Positions 16,566-24,746 of a DNA stretch of 64,000 nucleotides are shown piece after piece. The position numbers and the translations under genes were made by a program. How positions within the stretch are numbered: position 1 is the stretch's first letter; each line of letters begins with the position of its first letter. Origin of the DNA: a virus; the IMG/VR virus record IMGVR_UViG_3300029448_008324, positions 1 to 64,000 of that record. The stretch is one strand, 5' to 3'. The notes below the pieces were generated by a model. It did not search any database, was not told where the DNA came from, and was given only the letters and a program-made list of their open reading frames with translations.

Positions 16566-18293
16566 ATGAGTTGGAAAAAATATTTTAATTTAGTAACACC
16601 CGATGGCACCATGTCCCCGGTGTCAGGTGCCAACACAGCATCCAATCCGATGAGTGCTGTGGGACGCAGAAACTACACATCCTATTTGCCAGAAGTCTAC
16701 ACAGGTCATCCCAACAGGATGGAGCGTTACTTTCAATATGATCAAATGGATCAAGATTCAGAAGTCAATGCCGCACTGGACATCATTGCTGAATTCTGCA
16801 CACAACCCAACAAGCAAACTGAAACTCCTTTTGACCTACGCTACAAAGACAAACCCACAGAATCAGAAGCACTCATCTTAAGAGATGCACTCAAACAGTT
16901 TTCCACCATCAACGAATGGAACCGCAGAGCATTCAGAATGTTCCGCAACACACTCAAGTATGGTGATTCATTTTTTATTCGTGATCCAGAAACACAAGAA
17001 CTAATTCATGTTGCCGCATCCAAATGTGACAAAGTGATTGTGAATGAATCACAAGGCAAGCGACCAGAACAGTATGTGTTCAGAGATCTAAACTTAAATT
17101 TAGAATCGCTCAGTGCATCACAGGTGGCAGCCAATGTGACATATTCATCACCAGGATCATCTGCTGTGGCCGATTCAAACTATGGCGGTGGTCAACGTGG
17201 CATGGGCGGCGGTGCTGGCTTTGGAGGATCATATGGACAACAAGGAGGCAGATTTGAAACCACAGTTAATCAATATGCCATTGATGCCAATCATGTGTGT
17301 CACATCAGTCTCAGTGAAGGACTTGATTCAAACTTTCCATTTGGCACATCCACATTAGAGACTGTGTTTAAAACTTTTAAACAAAAAGAATTACTAGAAG
17401 ATGCAATTATAATTTACAGAGTGCATCGTGCTCCTGAAAGAAGAGTGTTCTACATTGATGTAGGCAACATGCCCACACACATGGCCATGGGATTTGTGGA
17501 ACGTGTGAAAAATGAAATACACCAAAGACGTATTCCTTCCATATCAGGTGGATCCAATTCAATCGATGCCACATACAATCCACTGTCAATCAACGAAGAC
17601 TACTTCTTTCCACAGACAGCAGAAGGCAGAGGTTCAAAAGTTGAAACACTACCAGGTGGAACCAACCTTGGTGAGATTGATGATCTAAGATATTTCACAA
17701 ACAAATTGTATCGTGCATTGAGGATTCCAAGTTCTTACTTGCCCACTGGTCCAGATGATGGAGCCAATCCACAGTATTCAGACGGCAGAGTTGGCACAGC
17801 ATACATCCAAGAGTTGAGATTCAACAAATACTGTGAAAGACTGCAGGAAATTGTGGTGCCATCCATTGATGTTGAGTTTAAAGTGTTCTTAAAAAACAGA
17901 GGCATCAACATAGACACATCTCTGTTTGATTTAAAATTTAACACACCACAAAACTTTGCCGCATACAGACAGATTGAACTTGACAATCAGCGGGTGCAGG
18001 CATTCACACAGATTGAGCAAGTGCCATATCTATCAAAAAGATTTGCACTCAAGCGTTTCTTAGGCTTGTCAGAAGAAGAAATGGCACAGAATCAAAAGAT
18101 GTGGTCAGAAGAAAAAGGCGAAAGCAAAGACGATGCTGTGCAGGGTGCTGATCTTAGAAACGTTGGCGTCACTGGAGGAGGCATTGCAGCCGATCTTGAT
18201 GCTCAGACTGGAGAAGTAGAACCAGAAGGCGACATTGAAGCAGGTGAAGAAGGTGAAGGCATCGGCGGCGACGAGGGCGACGTTGAAGTGTGA
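16566..18293 (+). CDS. 20: Portal vertex protein gp20
   Basis: A 575-aa portal protein, near the T4 length of 524 aa. Recognisable segments are QDSEVNAALDIIAEFC near 60-75, FRNTLKYGDSFFIRDPE near 120-136, and DDLRYFTNKLYRALRIPSSYL near 368-388. A Gly-rich insertion lies around residues 205-225 and the C-terminus is very acidic. The dodecameric portal starts head assembly and forms the DNA channel and terminase docking site. The next gene starts in an overlapping GTGA. Confidence 0.93.
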   Translation: MSWKKYFNLVTPDGTMSPVSGANTASNPMSAVGRRNYTSYLPEVYTGHPNRMERYFQYDQMDQDSEVNAALDIIAEFCTQPNKQTETPFDLRYKDKPTESEALILRDALKQFSTINEWNRRAFRMFRNTLKYGDSFFIRDPETQELIHVAASKCDKVIVNESQGKRPEQYVFRDLNLNLESLSASQVAANVTYSSPGSSAVADSNYGGGQRGMGGGAGFGGSYGQQGGRFETTVNQYAIDANHVCHISLSEGLDSNFPFGTSTLETVFKTFKQKELLEDAIIIYRVHRAPERRVFYIDVGNMPTHMAMGFVERVKNEIHQRRIPSISGGSNSIDATYNPLSINEDYFFPQTAEGRGSKVETLPGGTNLGEIDDLRYFTNKLYRALRIPSSYLPTGPDDGANPQYSDGRVGTAYIQELRFNKYCERLQEIVVPSIDVEFKVFLKNRGINIDTSLFDLKFNTPQNFAAYRQIELDNQRVQAFTQIEQVPYLSKRFALKRFLGLSEEEMAQNQKMWSEEKGESKDDAVQGADLRNVGVTGGGIAADLDAQTGEVEPEGDIEAGEEGEGIGGDEGDVEV

Positions 18294-19237
18294 AGACGTG
18301 CTCAGTCTTTTGGAAGCACATAAACATTCGTGGAGACAACAGAATATTCCCATGTTGCCGTTTCAAAAAACCTGTTGCAACTTACACAGGTGATCTCGAT
18401 CACCTATTAACATCCAAAACATTCCAAGATCTCAGAAACACAGACGTCAGCACAATGCCAGAATGTGCCAAGTGCATGTATGAAGAAGACAACGGCATAA
18501 CCAGTTTTAGACAAAAATTCAATCAACAATTAGACACTGCCACAGTTGGATTAGAATACTTGGAAATTGGGTTTGACAACATTTGTAACCTTACCTGTGA
18601 TGGTTGTTACCCAGAATTCAGTTCAGCATGGAGTAAAAAATTAAATCCACACGCACACAAAAGCACACACTACACATCGATCAACGAAATCACAGCCATA
18701 CCTGACACAGTCAACAAGATCATGTTCCTTGGTGGCGAACCATTGATGACTTCACGCCATAAAAAAGTGCTGGAGATGATTGCTGATCCAAGCAAAGTCA
18801 AAATATCATACAACACCAATGCAACTTTCCTGCTTGATAATGATTTGATCAATATTCTAAAACAATTCAAGCATGTACACTTCATAGTGAGCATTGATGG
18901 ATACAAAGAACTCAATGAAAAGGTCAGAACAGGAACAAAATGGAGTGATGTTGAAGCATTTATCAAACAGATCCAAGAGAACGGATTTGAAATGAGTGTA
19001 AACAGTGTGATACACTTGAACAATTGGCAAGGAATGCCAGATCTTGAACGATTTGTGGAGACACTGGACCTCACAGCACCACACTACGGCACTGGACTAG
19101 CACCTTGGTACGTGAACATACTGACTTATCCTTTGCATCTTGATATCAGGAATGCAAAAAACAAACAAGAAATTGTTGATGTCATTGCAAAAACAGATAT
19201 CCCCAACAAAGAATATGTGCTCAATCACTTGTCCTAA
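18290..19237 (+). CDS. Twitch-domain radical SAM protein (copy A)
   Basis: A 315-aa radical SAM protein starting with GTG that overlaps the gp20 stop. The 4Fe-4S motif is CNLTCDGC (C99, C103, C106). An N-terminal FPCC (C22, C23) and a CAKC pair (C59, C62) look like an auxiliary twitch cluster placed before the SAM domain. IMFLGGEPL and FIVSIDG segments continue the barrel. Architecture matches the radical SAM gene at 59328. It splits the conserved gp20-gp21 head block, so it is a late-expressed insertion. Substrate unknown; peptide or sugar modification is plausible. Confidence 0.8.
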   Translation: MKTCSVFWKHINIRGDNRIFPCCRFKKPVATYTGDLDHLLTSKTFQDLRNTDVSTMPECAKCMYEEDNGITSFRQKFNQQLDTATVGLEYLEIGFDNICNLTCDGCYPEFSSAWSKKLNPHAHKSTHYTSINEITAIPDTVNKIMFLGGEPLMTSRHKKVLEMIADPSKVKISYNTNATFLLDNDLINILKQFKHVHFIVSIDGYKELNEKVRTGTKWSDVEAFIKQIQENGFEMSVNSVIHLNNWQGMPDLERFVETLDLTAPHYGTGLAPWYVNILTYPLHLDIRNAKNKQEIVDVIAKTDIPNKEYVLNHLS

Positions 19238-19251
19238 ACGATCAAAACAGG

Positions 19252-19259
19252 TTTAAATA
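19252..19259 (+). promoter_or_regulatory. Late promoter TTTAAATA, 5 nt before a start codon
   Basis: TAAATA core at 19254-19259, then CACAC, then the ATG at 19265. The spacing leaves almost no leader. Confidence 0.5.
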
Positions 19260-19264
19260 CACAC

Positions 19265-19501
19265 ATGCAATTGTTTGAATTTTTTGACTCGCTTGATGCA
19301 GACACCAGACACAGCATGGACCAAGACCAAACTGTGTATGACATGAACAATGACACCAGGAAGTCAAGACTCACACTTGAGATGATCAATCAACTGCGTA
19401 ATCAAATGCAACAGAGACGCGAAGAACAAAGACAAGATCGCGAACTGTATCAAAAAATGTATGGTGGATCAGTTGCAGACTCGGCCCAACCCACTCTATA
19501 A
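19265..19501 (+). CDS. Small head-operon protein (78 aa)
   Basis: Opens MQLFEFFDSLD and has a Gln/Arg-rich helix (LRNQMQQRREEQRQDREL). It occupies the position where T4 has its small prohead-core genes between gp20 and gp21 and resembles conserved short proteins at this place in marine T4-like phages. A prohead core or internal-protein role is inferred from place only. A late-type box is 5 nt before its ATG. Confidence 0.6.
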   Translation: MQLFEFFDSLDADTRHSMDQDQTVYDMNNDTRKSRLTLEMINQLRNQMQQRREEQRQDRELYQKMYGGSVADSAQPTL

Positions 19502-19516
19502 TATATAACTTCATAC

Positions 19517-20401
19517 ATGGCAGGCAGACGTACACTCATGAGAATTGGAGCTTACAAAGCCTATCTTGCTGGACAAGACAAATTTAATTGTCTCAACAAA
19601 CAAAACATTGACATTAATGCTTATCTTGATGCAGGTATGAAGACAAATGCCAAAGAAAATCTTGCAAAATTAGAAACATCTAAACTAACCCCACAAACAC
19701 AGAATCGCAAAACCAATGTGGTCAAAGCACCACCTATACCCAAAAAAGACACAGACTACAAACCCAAAGGCGAAGTGTGCTTCATAATTGCCAATGGTGA
19801 GTCACGTAGAGGCTTTGATCTACACCAGTTGTCCAGCAAAGGCTATGTGATAGGCATGAATGTGTTGCCAGTGGTTGAAGATTTTTGGCCAGATGCTCTT
19901 GTGTCTGTGGATATTGCCACTGTGAAATGGATCTGTGAAAAAAATGTGCCTGACAAACTTGAAATGTGGTCATACCCTCGAGGCGGTGTAAAAGATCAAC
20001 GTGTGAATAGACTTGCCAAAGATTGGGGATGGTCATCTGGGCCAACAGCCACAAGACTAGCACTGGAATACAAAAAATATCAGACAATTTACATCTTGGG
20101 CATGGATTTTTTCGGCATCACAGAAAAGGGCGTAATTGATGAAAAGGATGGCAGAAAGATTAACAACATGTTCAAGGGCAAAGAGAGATATCGTAAGCCA
20201 GGTTCAGATAGAACCTATTTTGGCAACTGGCTCAATCAAATGATTACAAATACAAGCAGTCATCCTAATGTAAATTTTTATCATGTGATACGTGAAGGAC
20301 AGCGATCTCCCAATAAACTAGCACAAAAAACCAATTGGATCGACATTACATATAATATGTTTCAAGAGCATTTGAGTAAAATGCCTAAAAAGAGCTCTTA
20401 A
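19517..20401 (+). CDS. DUF115/GT42-like putative glycosyltransferase or nucleotide-binding protein
   Basis: A 294-aa protein. The central Rossmann-like part has VCFIIANGESRRGFDL near 87-102 followed by a KGYVIGMNV strand, the pattern of DUF115 and GT42-like proteins (FVGNGPSL...G...N). IYILGMDFFG near 193-202 is a second such strand. Its substrate cannot be told from sequence. It sits within the head operon between a small protein and the prohead protein genes, so it should be made with the capsid. It could decorate the virion or act on cell glycans; both are speculation. Confidence 0.5.
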   Translation: MAGRRTLMRIGAYKAYLAGQDKFNCLNKQNIDINAYLDAGMKTNAKENLAKLETSKLTPQTQNRKTNVVKAPPIPKKDTDYKPKGEVCFIIANGESRRGFDLHQLSSKGYVIGMNVLPVVEDFWPDALVSVDIATVKWICEKNVPDKLEMWSYPRGGVKDQRVNRLAKDWGWSSGPTATRLALEYKKYQTIYILGMDFFGITEKGVIDEKDGRKINNMFKGKERYRKPGSDRTYFGNWLNQMITNTSSHPNVNFYHVIREGQRSPNKLAQKTNWIDITYNMFQEHLSKMPKKSS

Positions 20402-20423
20402 AAGGGCTGTGTTTCCCAATTTT

Positions 20424-20431
20424 GTTAAATA
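20424..20431 (+). promoter_or_regulatory. Late promoter GTTAAATA upstream of the acidic prohead gene
   Basis: TAAATA core at 20426-20431, 24 nt before the ATG at 20456. A strong AAGGAGG ribosome site lies between, unlike the many late genes with no room for a leader. Confidence 0.5.
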
Positions 20432-20455
20432 TCTGCCTTAAAGGAGGCAATTATC

Positions 20456-21355
20456 ATGTCTAAATTTGAAAAACTCCTTGACTTGCTGGTTAACGAGCAG
20501 AAGGACGAAGCTGAAAAGCTGTTCCACGAAATTGTTGTGGAAAAATCACGTTCTATCTACGAAGGTATCCTAGCAGACGAGGAAGCAGAAACAACTGAAG
20601 AATCAGCTGACAAAGATGACGCTGATGAAGTTGATGAAGCAATGCACAAAGATAAAATGAAGTCCAAAAAGGACAAAGAAAAAATGAAAGAAGAATCTGA
20701 TGAAGATGCAGAAGAAGAAGTTGAAGAAACTGAAGAGCCTGCAGAATCTACAGACGAAACAATTGAAGAAATCGGTGGCGACGCAACTGATGATCTAATT
20801 TCAGACATCGAAGCAGAAGCACAAGGCATGGACATGGACATGGACGATGAAGAAGGCATGGATCATGACGGTGATTTTGATGATGATGGCGATCAAGATG
20901 GCGAGACAGAAGAAATGTTTGAACCATTAGAAAAAGAACTTGACCAATTAAAGGCTGAGTTTGCAAAGATGATGGACTCAGATGATGACAAGCCAGAAGA
21001 ATCATTAGAAGTTGAAGAGTCAAAAGACGCTGATTCAATTGTCAAAGAATATGCAGAAATGGTCAAAACAGGCCACGGTGCAGAAAAAATGGGCAAAGAA
21101 GCAGGTGCAGATCAAAAGAAATCACCTGTAGCCGGCAAAAACAAGCCAATGAACGATGCTAGAGCACACTCAATGGGTGGCGGCGCAGAAGAAAAAGGCG
21201 GCGTAGGCAAAGCATTAGCAGGCGATACTGCAAAGCCTATGGGCAAGACATATAAAAACGCAGGTGGTTCAAAATCACAAAAGTTAGATATGGCTCCTAA
21301 GGCAATGGAAAAAGAAGGTTCAGTAGACGGTAAGTCTCCTGTGGCTTCTAAATAA
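20456..21355 (+). CDS. Acidic prohead core-type protein
   Basis: A 299-aa protein of extreme composition: residues 40-190 are mostly Asp and Glu with runs such as MDMDMDDEEGMD, and the C-terminal third is Gly/Lys-rich with repeated KSPVAGKN / KSPVASK motifs. It lies directly before the gp21 protease and the gp22 scaffold, where T4 encodes minor prohead core proteins gp67 and gp68. Such proteins are usually degraded or cleaved by gp21. A core or scaffold role is likely; exact orthology is not claimed. Confidence 0.65.
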   Translation: MSKFEKLLDLLVNEQKDEAEKLFHEIVVEKSRSIYEGILADEEAETTEESADKDDADEVDEAMHKDKMKSKKDKEKMKEESDEDAEEEVEETEEPAESTDETIEEIGGDATDDLISDIEAEAQGMDMDMDDEEGMDHDGDFDDDGDQDGETEEMFEPLEKELDQLKAEFAKMMDSDDDKPEESLEVEESKDADSIVKEYAEMVKTGHGAEKMGKEAGADQKKSPVAGKNKPMNDARAHSMGGGAEEKGGVGKALAGDTAKPMGKTYKNAGGSKSQKLDMAPKAMEKEGSVDGKSPVASK

Positions 21356-21366
21356 GGAAATAGGAT

Positions 21367-21993
21367 ATGCAAGTACTATCAGAACACTTAACATTTGATC
21401 AAGCAAAGGTTGTTGTTGAGTCTTCCAACGAAGGTAAGGATCTGTACATGAAAGGTATTTGTATTCAAGGTAATGTAAAGAACGCAAACCAGAGAGTGTA
21501 TCCTACTTTCGAAATCAACAAAGCAGTGCAAAAAATATCCGACACTATCTCCGGGGGCCAATCAGTTCTCGGAGAAGTTGATCATCCAGAAGATCTCAAA
21601 ATTAATTTGGATAGAGTATCACACATGTTAACAAACATGTATATGGAAGGCAACAACGGATATGGAAAATTAAAAATTTTACCTACTCCAATGGGTAAAC
21701 TTGTAGAAACAATGCTACAATCAGGCGTAAAACTAGGCGTATCATCAAGGGGATCAGGCAACGTAGACGAAGGAACAGGTAATGTGTCAGATTTTGACAT
21801 TATTACCGTAGATGTAGTGGCTCAACCATCAGCTCCAAATGCTTATCCAACTCCAATTTATGAAAGTCTTCTTAACATGAAGCATGGACATAAAGTTTTG
21901 GAAGTGGCAAAAGCAGTAAAAGAAGATGCAAGAGCACAACGACATCTAAAAGATGGAGTGATCCGATTAATTCAGGATCTGAAAATAGGCTAA
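21367..21993 (+). CDS. 21: Prohead core maturation protease gp21
   Basis: A 208-aa serine protease of the T4 prohead type. LGEVDHPED (His73) and LGVSSRGSG (Ser126/127) are the expected catalytic segments, followed by FDIITVDVVAQPSAPNA. Length equals T4 gp21 (212 aa). It cleaves scaffold and capsid precursors after (I/L)-x-E sites before DNA packaging. Flanked by the core protein and gp22 genes. Confidence 0.92.
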   Translation: MQVLSEHLTFDQAKVVVESSNEGKDLYMKGICIQGNVKNANQRVYPTFEINKAVQKISDTISGGQSVLGEVDHPEDLKINLDRVSHMLTNMYMEGNNGYGKLKILPTPMGKLVETMLQSGVKLGVSSRGSGNVDEGTGNVSDFDIITVDVVAQPSAPNAYPTPIYESLLNMKHGHKVLEVAKAVKEDARAQRHLKDGVIRLIQDLKIG

Positions 21994-22005
21994 AGGAGAC
22001 TAAAC

Positions 22006-23073
22006 ATGCTAGACATTATCAAACAACTCCTTGACAAAGACCTGGTAACAGAAGATACCCGTGCGGAAATACAAGAAGCATGGGATTCTAAAATATCAGA
22101 AGTCAAAGAAGAAGCAAAGACAGAAGTTAGGGAAGAGTTTGCCAAGCGTTATGAACATGATAAGTCTGTAATGGTAGAAGCAATGGACCGATTAGTTAAT
22201 GAATCTCTCAAAAAAGAGGTTTCTGAATTCGTAGAAGACAGAAAACAACTAGCGGCTCAAAGAGTGATGTACAAAAAGGGCGTTAAACCACACATGGAAA
22301 TGCTACAGAAGTTCATCACAAAGCAACTTGCCAACGAGATGGCCGAGTTACAAGCAGACAGAAAGCAGATGGCAGAACAAGTGGCAACACTTGAGTCATT
22401 TGTGACTTCATCTCTTGCAAAAGAACTCAATGAGTTCGAATCTGACAAGAGATCTGTAGTAGAAACTCGTGTGAAACTTGTGAAGGAAGCAAAAGAAAAA
22501 TTTGCTGAGATCAGAAGTGCATTCATCAAGAAGGCAAGCAAAATTGTTGAATCAGTGGTTAGTGAGAATATCACAAAAGAGATGACTCAATTCAAAGAGG
22601 ACATCAAAACTGCAAGAGAAAACAATTTTGGCAGAAAGATATTTGAAGCATATTCTTCAGAGTATCTAACTTCATACCTTAACGAGACTTCAGAAGTTCG
22701 CAAGATGCAGAAGCAACTCGCAGAAGCCCAAACACAAATCGATGAAAAATCAAAACTTTATGAGTCAACAAAGATCGAAAAAAATAAGATCGAGTCAAGA
22801 CATCGTAGAGATAAGATTTTAAACGAAATGTTACAGCCTCTGTCAGGCGACAAAAAAGAAGTTATGTCAAATCTGTTAGAAACAGTGCAGACTGACAATT
22901 TAAAAACAGCTTTCAACAAGTATCTTCCACACGTAATGAAAGATGCTAGAAAGTCAACGATTATATCTGAATCAAAAACAGAAAAAACAGGCGACAAACC
23001 AAAGGCACACACACAGGCAAAACAAACAGACGAAGATGTAATAAACATCCGCAAATTAGCAGGTATTAATTAA
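22006..23073 (+). CDS. 22: Prohead scaffold protein gp22
   Basis: A 355-aa, almost entirely helical, Lys/Glu-rich coiled-coil protein between the gp21 and gp23 genes. Repeated helices of the form EFVEDRKQLAAQR, MAELQADRKQMAEQ and LNEFESDKRSVVE are visible. The C-terminus has a conserved DEDVINIRKLAGIN ending. It is longer than T4 gp22 (269 aa). It forms the transient core around which gp23 assembles. A good AAGGAGA ribosome site precedes it. Confidence 0.88.
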   Translation: MLDIIKQLLDKDLVTEDTRAEIQEAWDSKISEVKEEAKTEVREEFAKRYEHDKSVMVEAMDRLVNESLKKEVSEFVEDRKQLAAQRVMYKKGVKPHMEMLQKFITKQLANEMAELQADRKQMAEQVATLESFVTSSLAKELNEFESDKRSVVETRVKLVKEAKEKFAEIRSAFIKKASKIVESVVSENITKEMTQFKEDIKTARENNFGRKIFEAYSSEYLTSYLNETSEVRKMQKQLAEAQTQIDEKSKLYESTKIEKNKIESRHRRDKILNEMLQPLSGDKKEVMSNLLETVQTDNLKTAFNKYLPHVMKDARKSTIISESKTEKTGDKPKAHTQAKQTDEDVINIRKLAGIN

Positions 23074-23090
23074 GAGAGGAAAATACAAAA

Positions 23091-24266
23091 ATGACATCCC
23101 AATTGCTAGAAAGTAAATGGCAAGAAACTAAAGGCGCTTTAATGGAAGGCGTTGAAGGTACTAAAGCCAAATCACTGGATGTGGTCCTTGAGAACACACG
23201 CAAATACCTGTCAGAGCAAGCAACATCAGGCGCAACATCAGCCGGTAATGTAGCAACTCTGAACAGAGTTATTTTGCCTGTAATCAGAAGGGTCATGCCA
23301 ACTGTGATCGCCAACGAATTAGTTGGTGTTCAACCTATGACAGGTCCAGTTGGACAAATCCATACACTAAGAGTTAGATATGCTGACGCAACAACAGGCG
23401 GTGCAACAAACATCGCAGCTGGTGACGAAGCTCTATCTCCATTTAAAATCGCATCATCTTATTCAGGTAACGACAGTGATCCTGCAAAAGGTAGTGCAAC
23501 AGCAACACTTGAAGGAGCTGCAGGTAAGAAATTAAACGTGCAGATCTTAAAGCAGGTGGTTGAAGCCAAATCAAGAAAGCTATCAGCAAGATGGACTTTT
23601 GAAGCGGCTCAAGATGCACAAGCACAGCAAGGCATCGACATCGAAGCAGAAATCATGGCCGCATTGGCACAAGAGATTACTGCTGAGATCGATCAAGAGA
23701 TCTTAACATCATTAAGAAGCCTAGCTGGTTCAGCTGCAGCTGCATTTGATCAGTCTGCTGTTTCAGGAACAGCAACATTCGTAGGTGACGAGCACGCCGC
23801 ATTAGCAGTGCTTATCAACCAGCAAGCAAACTTGATCGCACAGCGAACAAGAAGAGGTGCAGGTAACTACGCAGTTGTATCATCAGAAGCATTAACAATA
23901 CTTCAATCAGCAACAACTTCAGCGTTCGCAAGATCAACTGAGGGTGTATTTGAAGCACCAACAAACACAAAGTTTGTAGGTACTTTAAACAACTCAATGA
24001 GAGTATATGTTGATGGTTATGCATCAACAGGAACAGACGTGCTTGTAGGTTACAAAGGTTCATCAGAAGCAGATGCACCAGCATTCTACTGCCCATACAT
24101 TCCGTTAATGTCATCAGGTGTGGTCCTTGATCCGTCTACATTCGAGCCAGTAGTAAGCTTTTTAACAAGATATGGTTATGTTGAGTTATCAAACACAGCA
24201 TCATCACTTGGTAATGCAGCTGACTATCTTGCTAGAATTAGCATTTCAAACGTATCATTCAAGTAA
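23091..24266 (+). CDS. 23: Major capsid protein gp23
   Basis: A 391-aa HK97-fold capsid protein, shorter than T4 gp23 (521 aa). Family segments include VIRRVMPTVIANELVGVQPMTGP near 64-86, SRKLSARWTFEAAQDAQAQQGID near 161-183, and YCPYIPLMSSGVVLDPSTFEPVVSF. It follows gp22 and is closed by a strong G6/C5 terminator, so transcription of the head operon ends here. An AGAGGAAAA ribosome site precedes the ATG. Confidence 0.95.
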   Translation: MTSQLLESKWQETKGALMEGVEGTKAKSLDVVLENTRKYLSEQATSGATSAGNVATLNRVILPVIRRVMPTVIANELVGVQPMTGPVGQIHTLRVRYADATTGGATNIAAGDEALSPFKIASSYSGNDSDPAKGSATATLEGAAGKKLNVQILKQVVEAKSRKLSARWTFEAAQDAQAQQGIDIEAEIMAALAQEITAEIDQEILTSLRSLAGSAAAAFDQSAVSGTATFVGDEHAALAVLINQQANLIAQRTRRGAGNYAVVSSEALTILQSATTSAFARSTEGVFEAPTNTKFVGTLNNSMRVYVDGYASTGTDVLVGYKGSSEADAPAFYCPYIPLMSSGVVLDPSTFEPVVSFLTRYGYVELSNTASSLGNAADYLARISISNVSFK

Positions 24267-24276
24267 TATACAAATC

Positions 24277-24307
24277 AAAAGGGGGGATTTTATGTCCCCC
24301 TTTTTTT
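24277..24307 (+). terminator. Rho-independent terminator after gp23
   Basis: AAAAGGGGGGA and TCCCCCTTTTTTT arms around a short ATTTTATG loop region, ending in seven T. The clearest intrinsic terminator in the window. Confidence 0.9.
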
Positions 24308-24313
24308 ATGACC

Positions 24314-24321
24314 GATAAATA
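24314..24321 (+). promoter_or_regulatory. Late promoter GATAAATA for the 121-aa virion gene
   Basis: The box ends 6 nt (TCACAC) before the ATG at 24328 and begins only 7 nt after the gp23 terminator. Confidence 0.65.
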
Positions 24322-24327
24322 TCACAC

Positions 24328-24693
24328 ATGGCAAAGATAATTAGAGACTCACAAAAGATCGAAATACAAGATTCGTTTGGAGCAAACACAGCCGGCACGT
24401 TTGGCACATTTAGTTCCTCGGATACCACTCCTTCTGTATTGGGAGGCAATCTGTGGAAAACACACGCATCAGGACAAACACTTACTACATTCGACGACGG
24501 CGTTGTAGGACAAATAATCACAGTAATTTCAACTGCCGCAGTTGTGTTTGATGTAACAAGCACAACACTTAAAGGTGGCTCAACCAATATTACCACAGCA
24601 TCAGGAGATGTAACCAATTGGGTGTATGATGGCACCAACTGGTATCTAATTAACTTTATGGATGTATCAGCTAACTTGAGTGGCGGACACTAA
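24328..24693 (+). CDS. Virion structural protein, fibre/decoration type (121 aa)
   Basis: A small Gly/Thr/Ser-rich beta protein with a VTNWVYDGTNWYLINF segment near 94-109, a motif common at the ends of marine phage structural and fibre proteins. It is expressed from its own late box between gp23 and the two fibre genes. It might decorate the capsid or act in the fibre complex; nothing in the sequence decides this. Confidence 0.55.
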   Translation: MAKIIRDSQKIEIQDSFGANTAGTFGTFSSSDTTPSVLGGNLWKTHASGQTLTTFDDGVVGQIITVISTAAVVFDVTSTTLKGGSTNITTASGDVTNWVYDGTNWYLINFMDVSANLSGGH

Positions 24694-24728
24694 ACTCCAA
24701 ACCTAAAATTTTTAGTCTTACACAACCA

Positions 24729-24736
24729 AATAAATA
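24729..24736 (+). promoter_or_regulatory. Late promoter AATAAATA for fibre gene 1
   Basis: TAAATA core at 24731-24736, 10 nt before the ATG at 24747. Confidence 0.55.
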
Positions 24737-24746
24737 TCATTACTAA

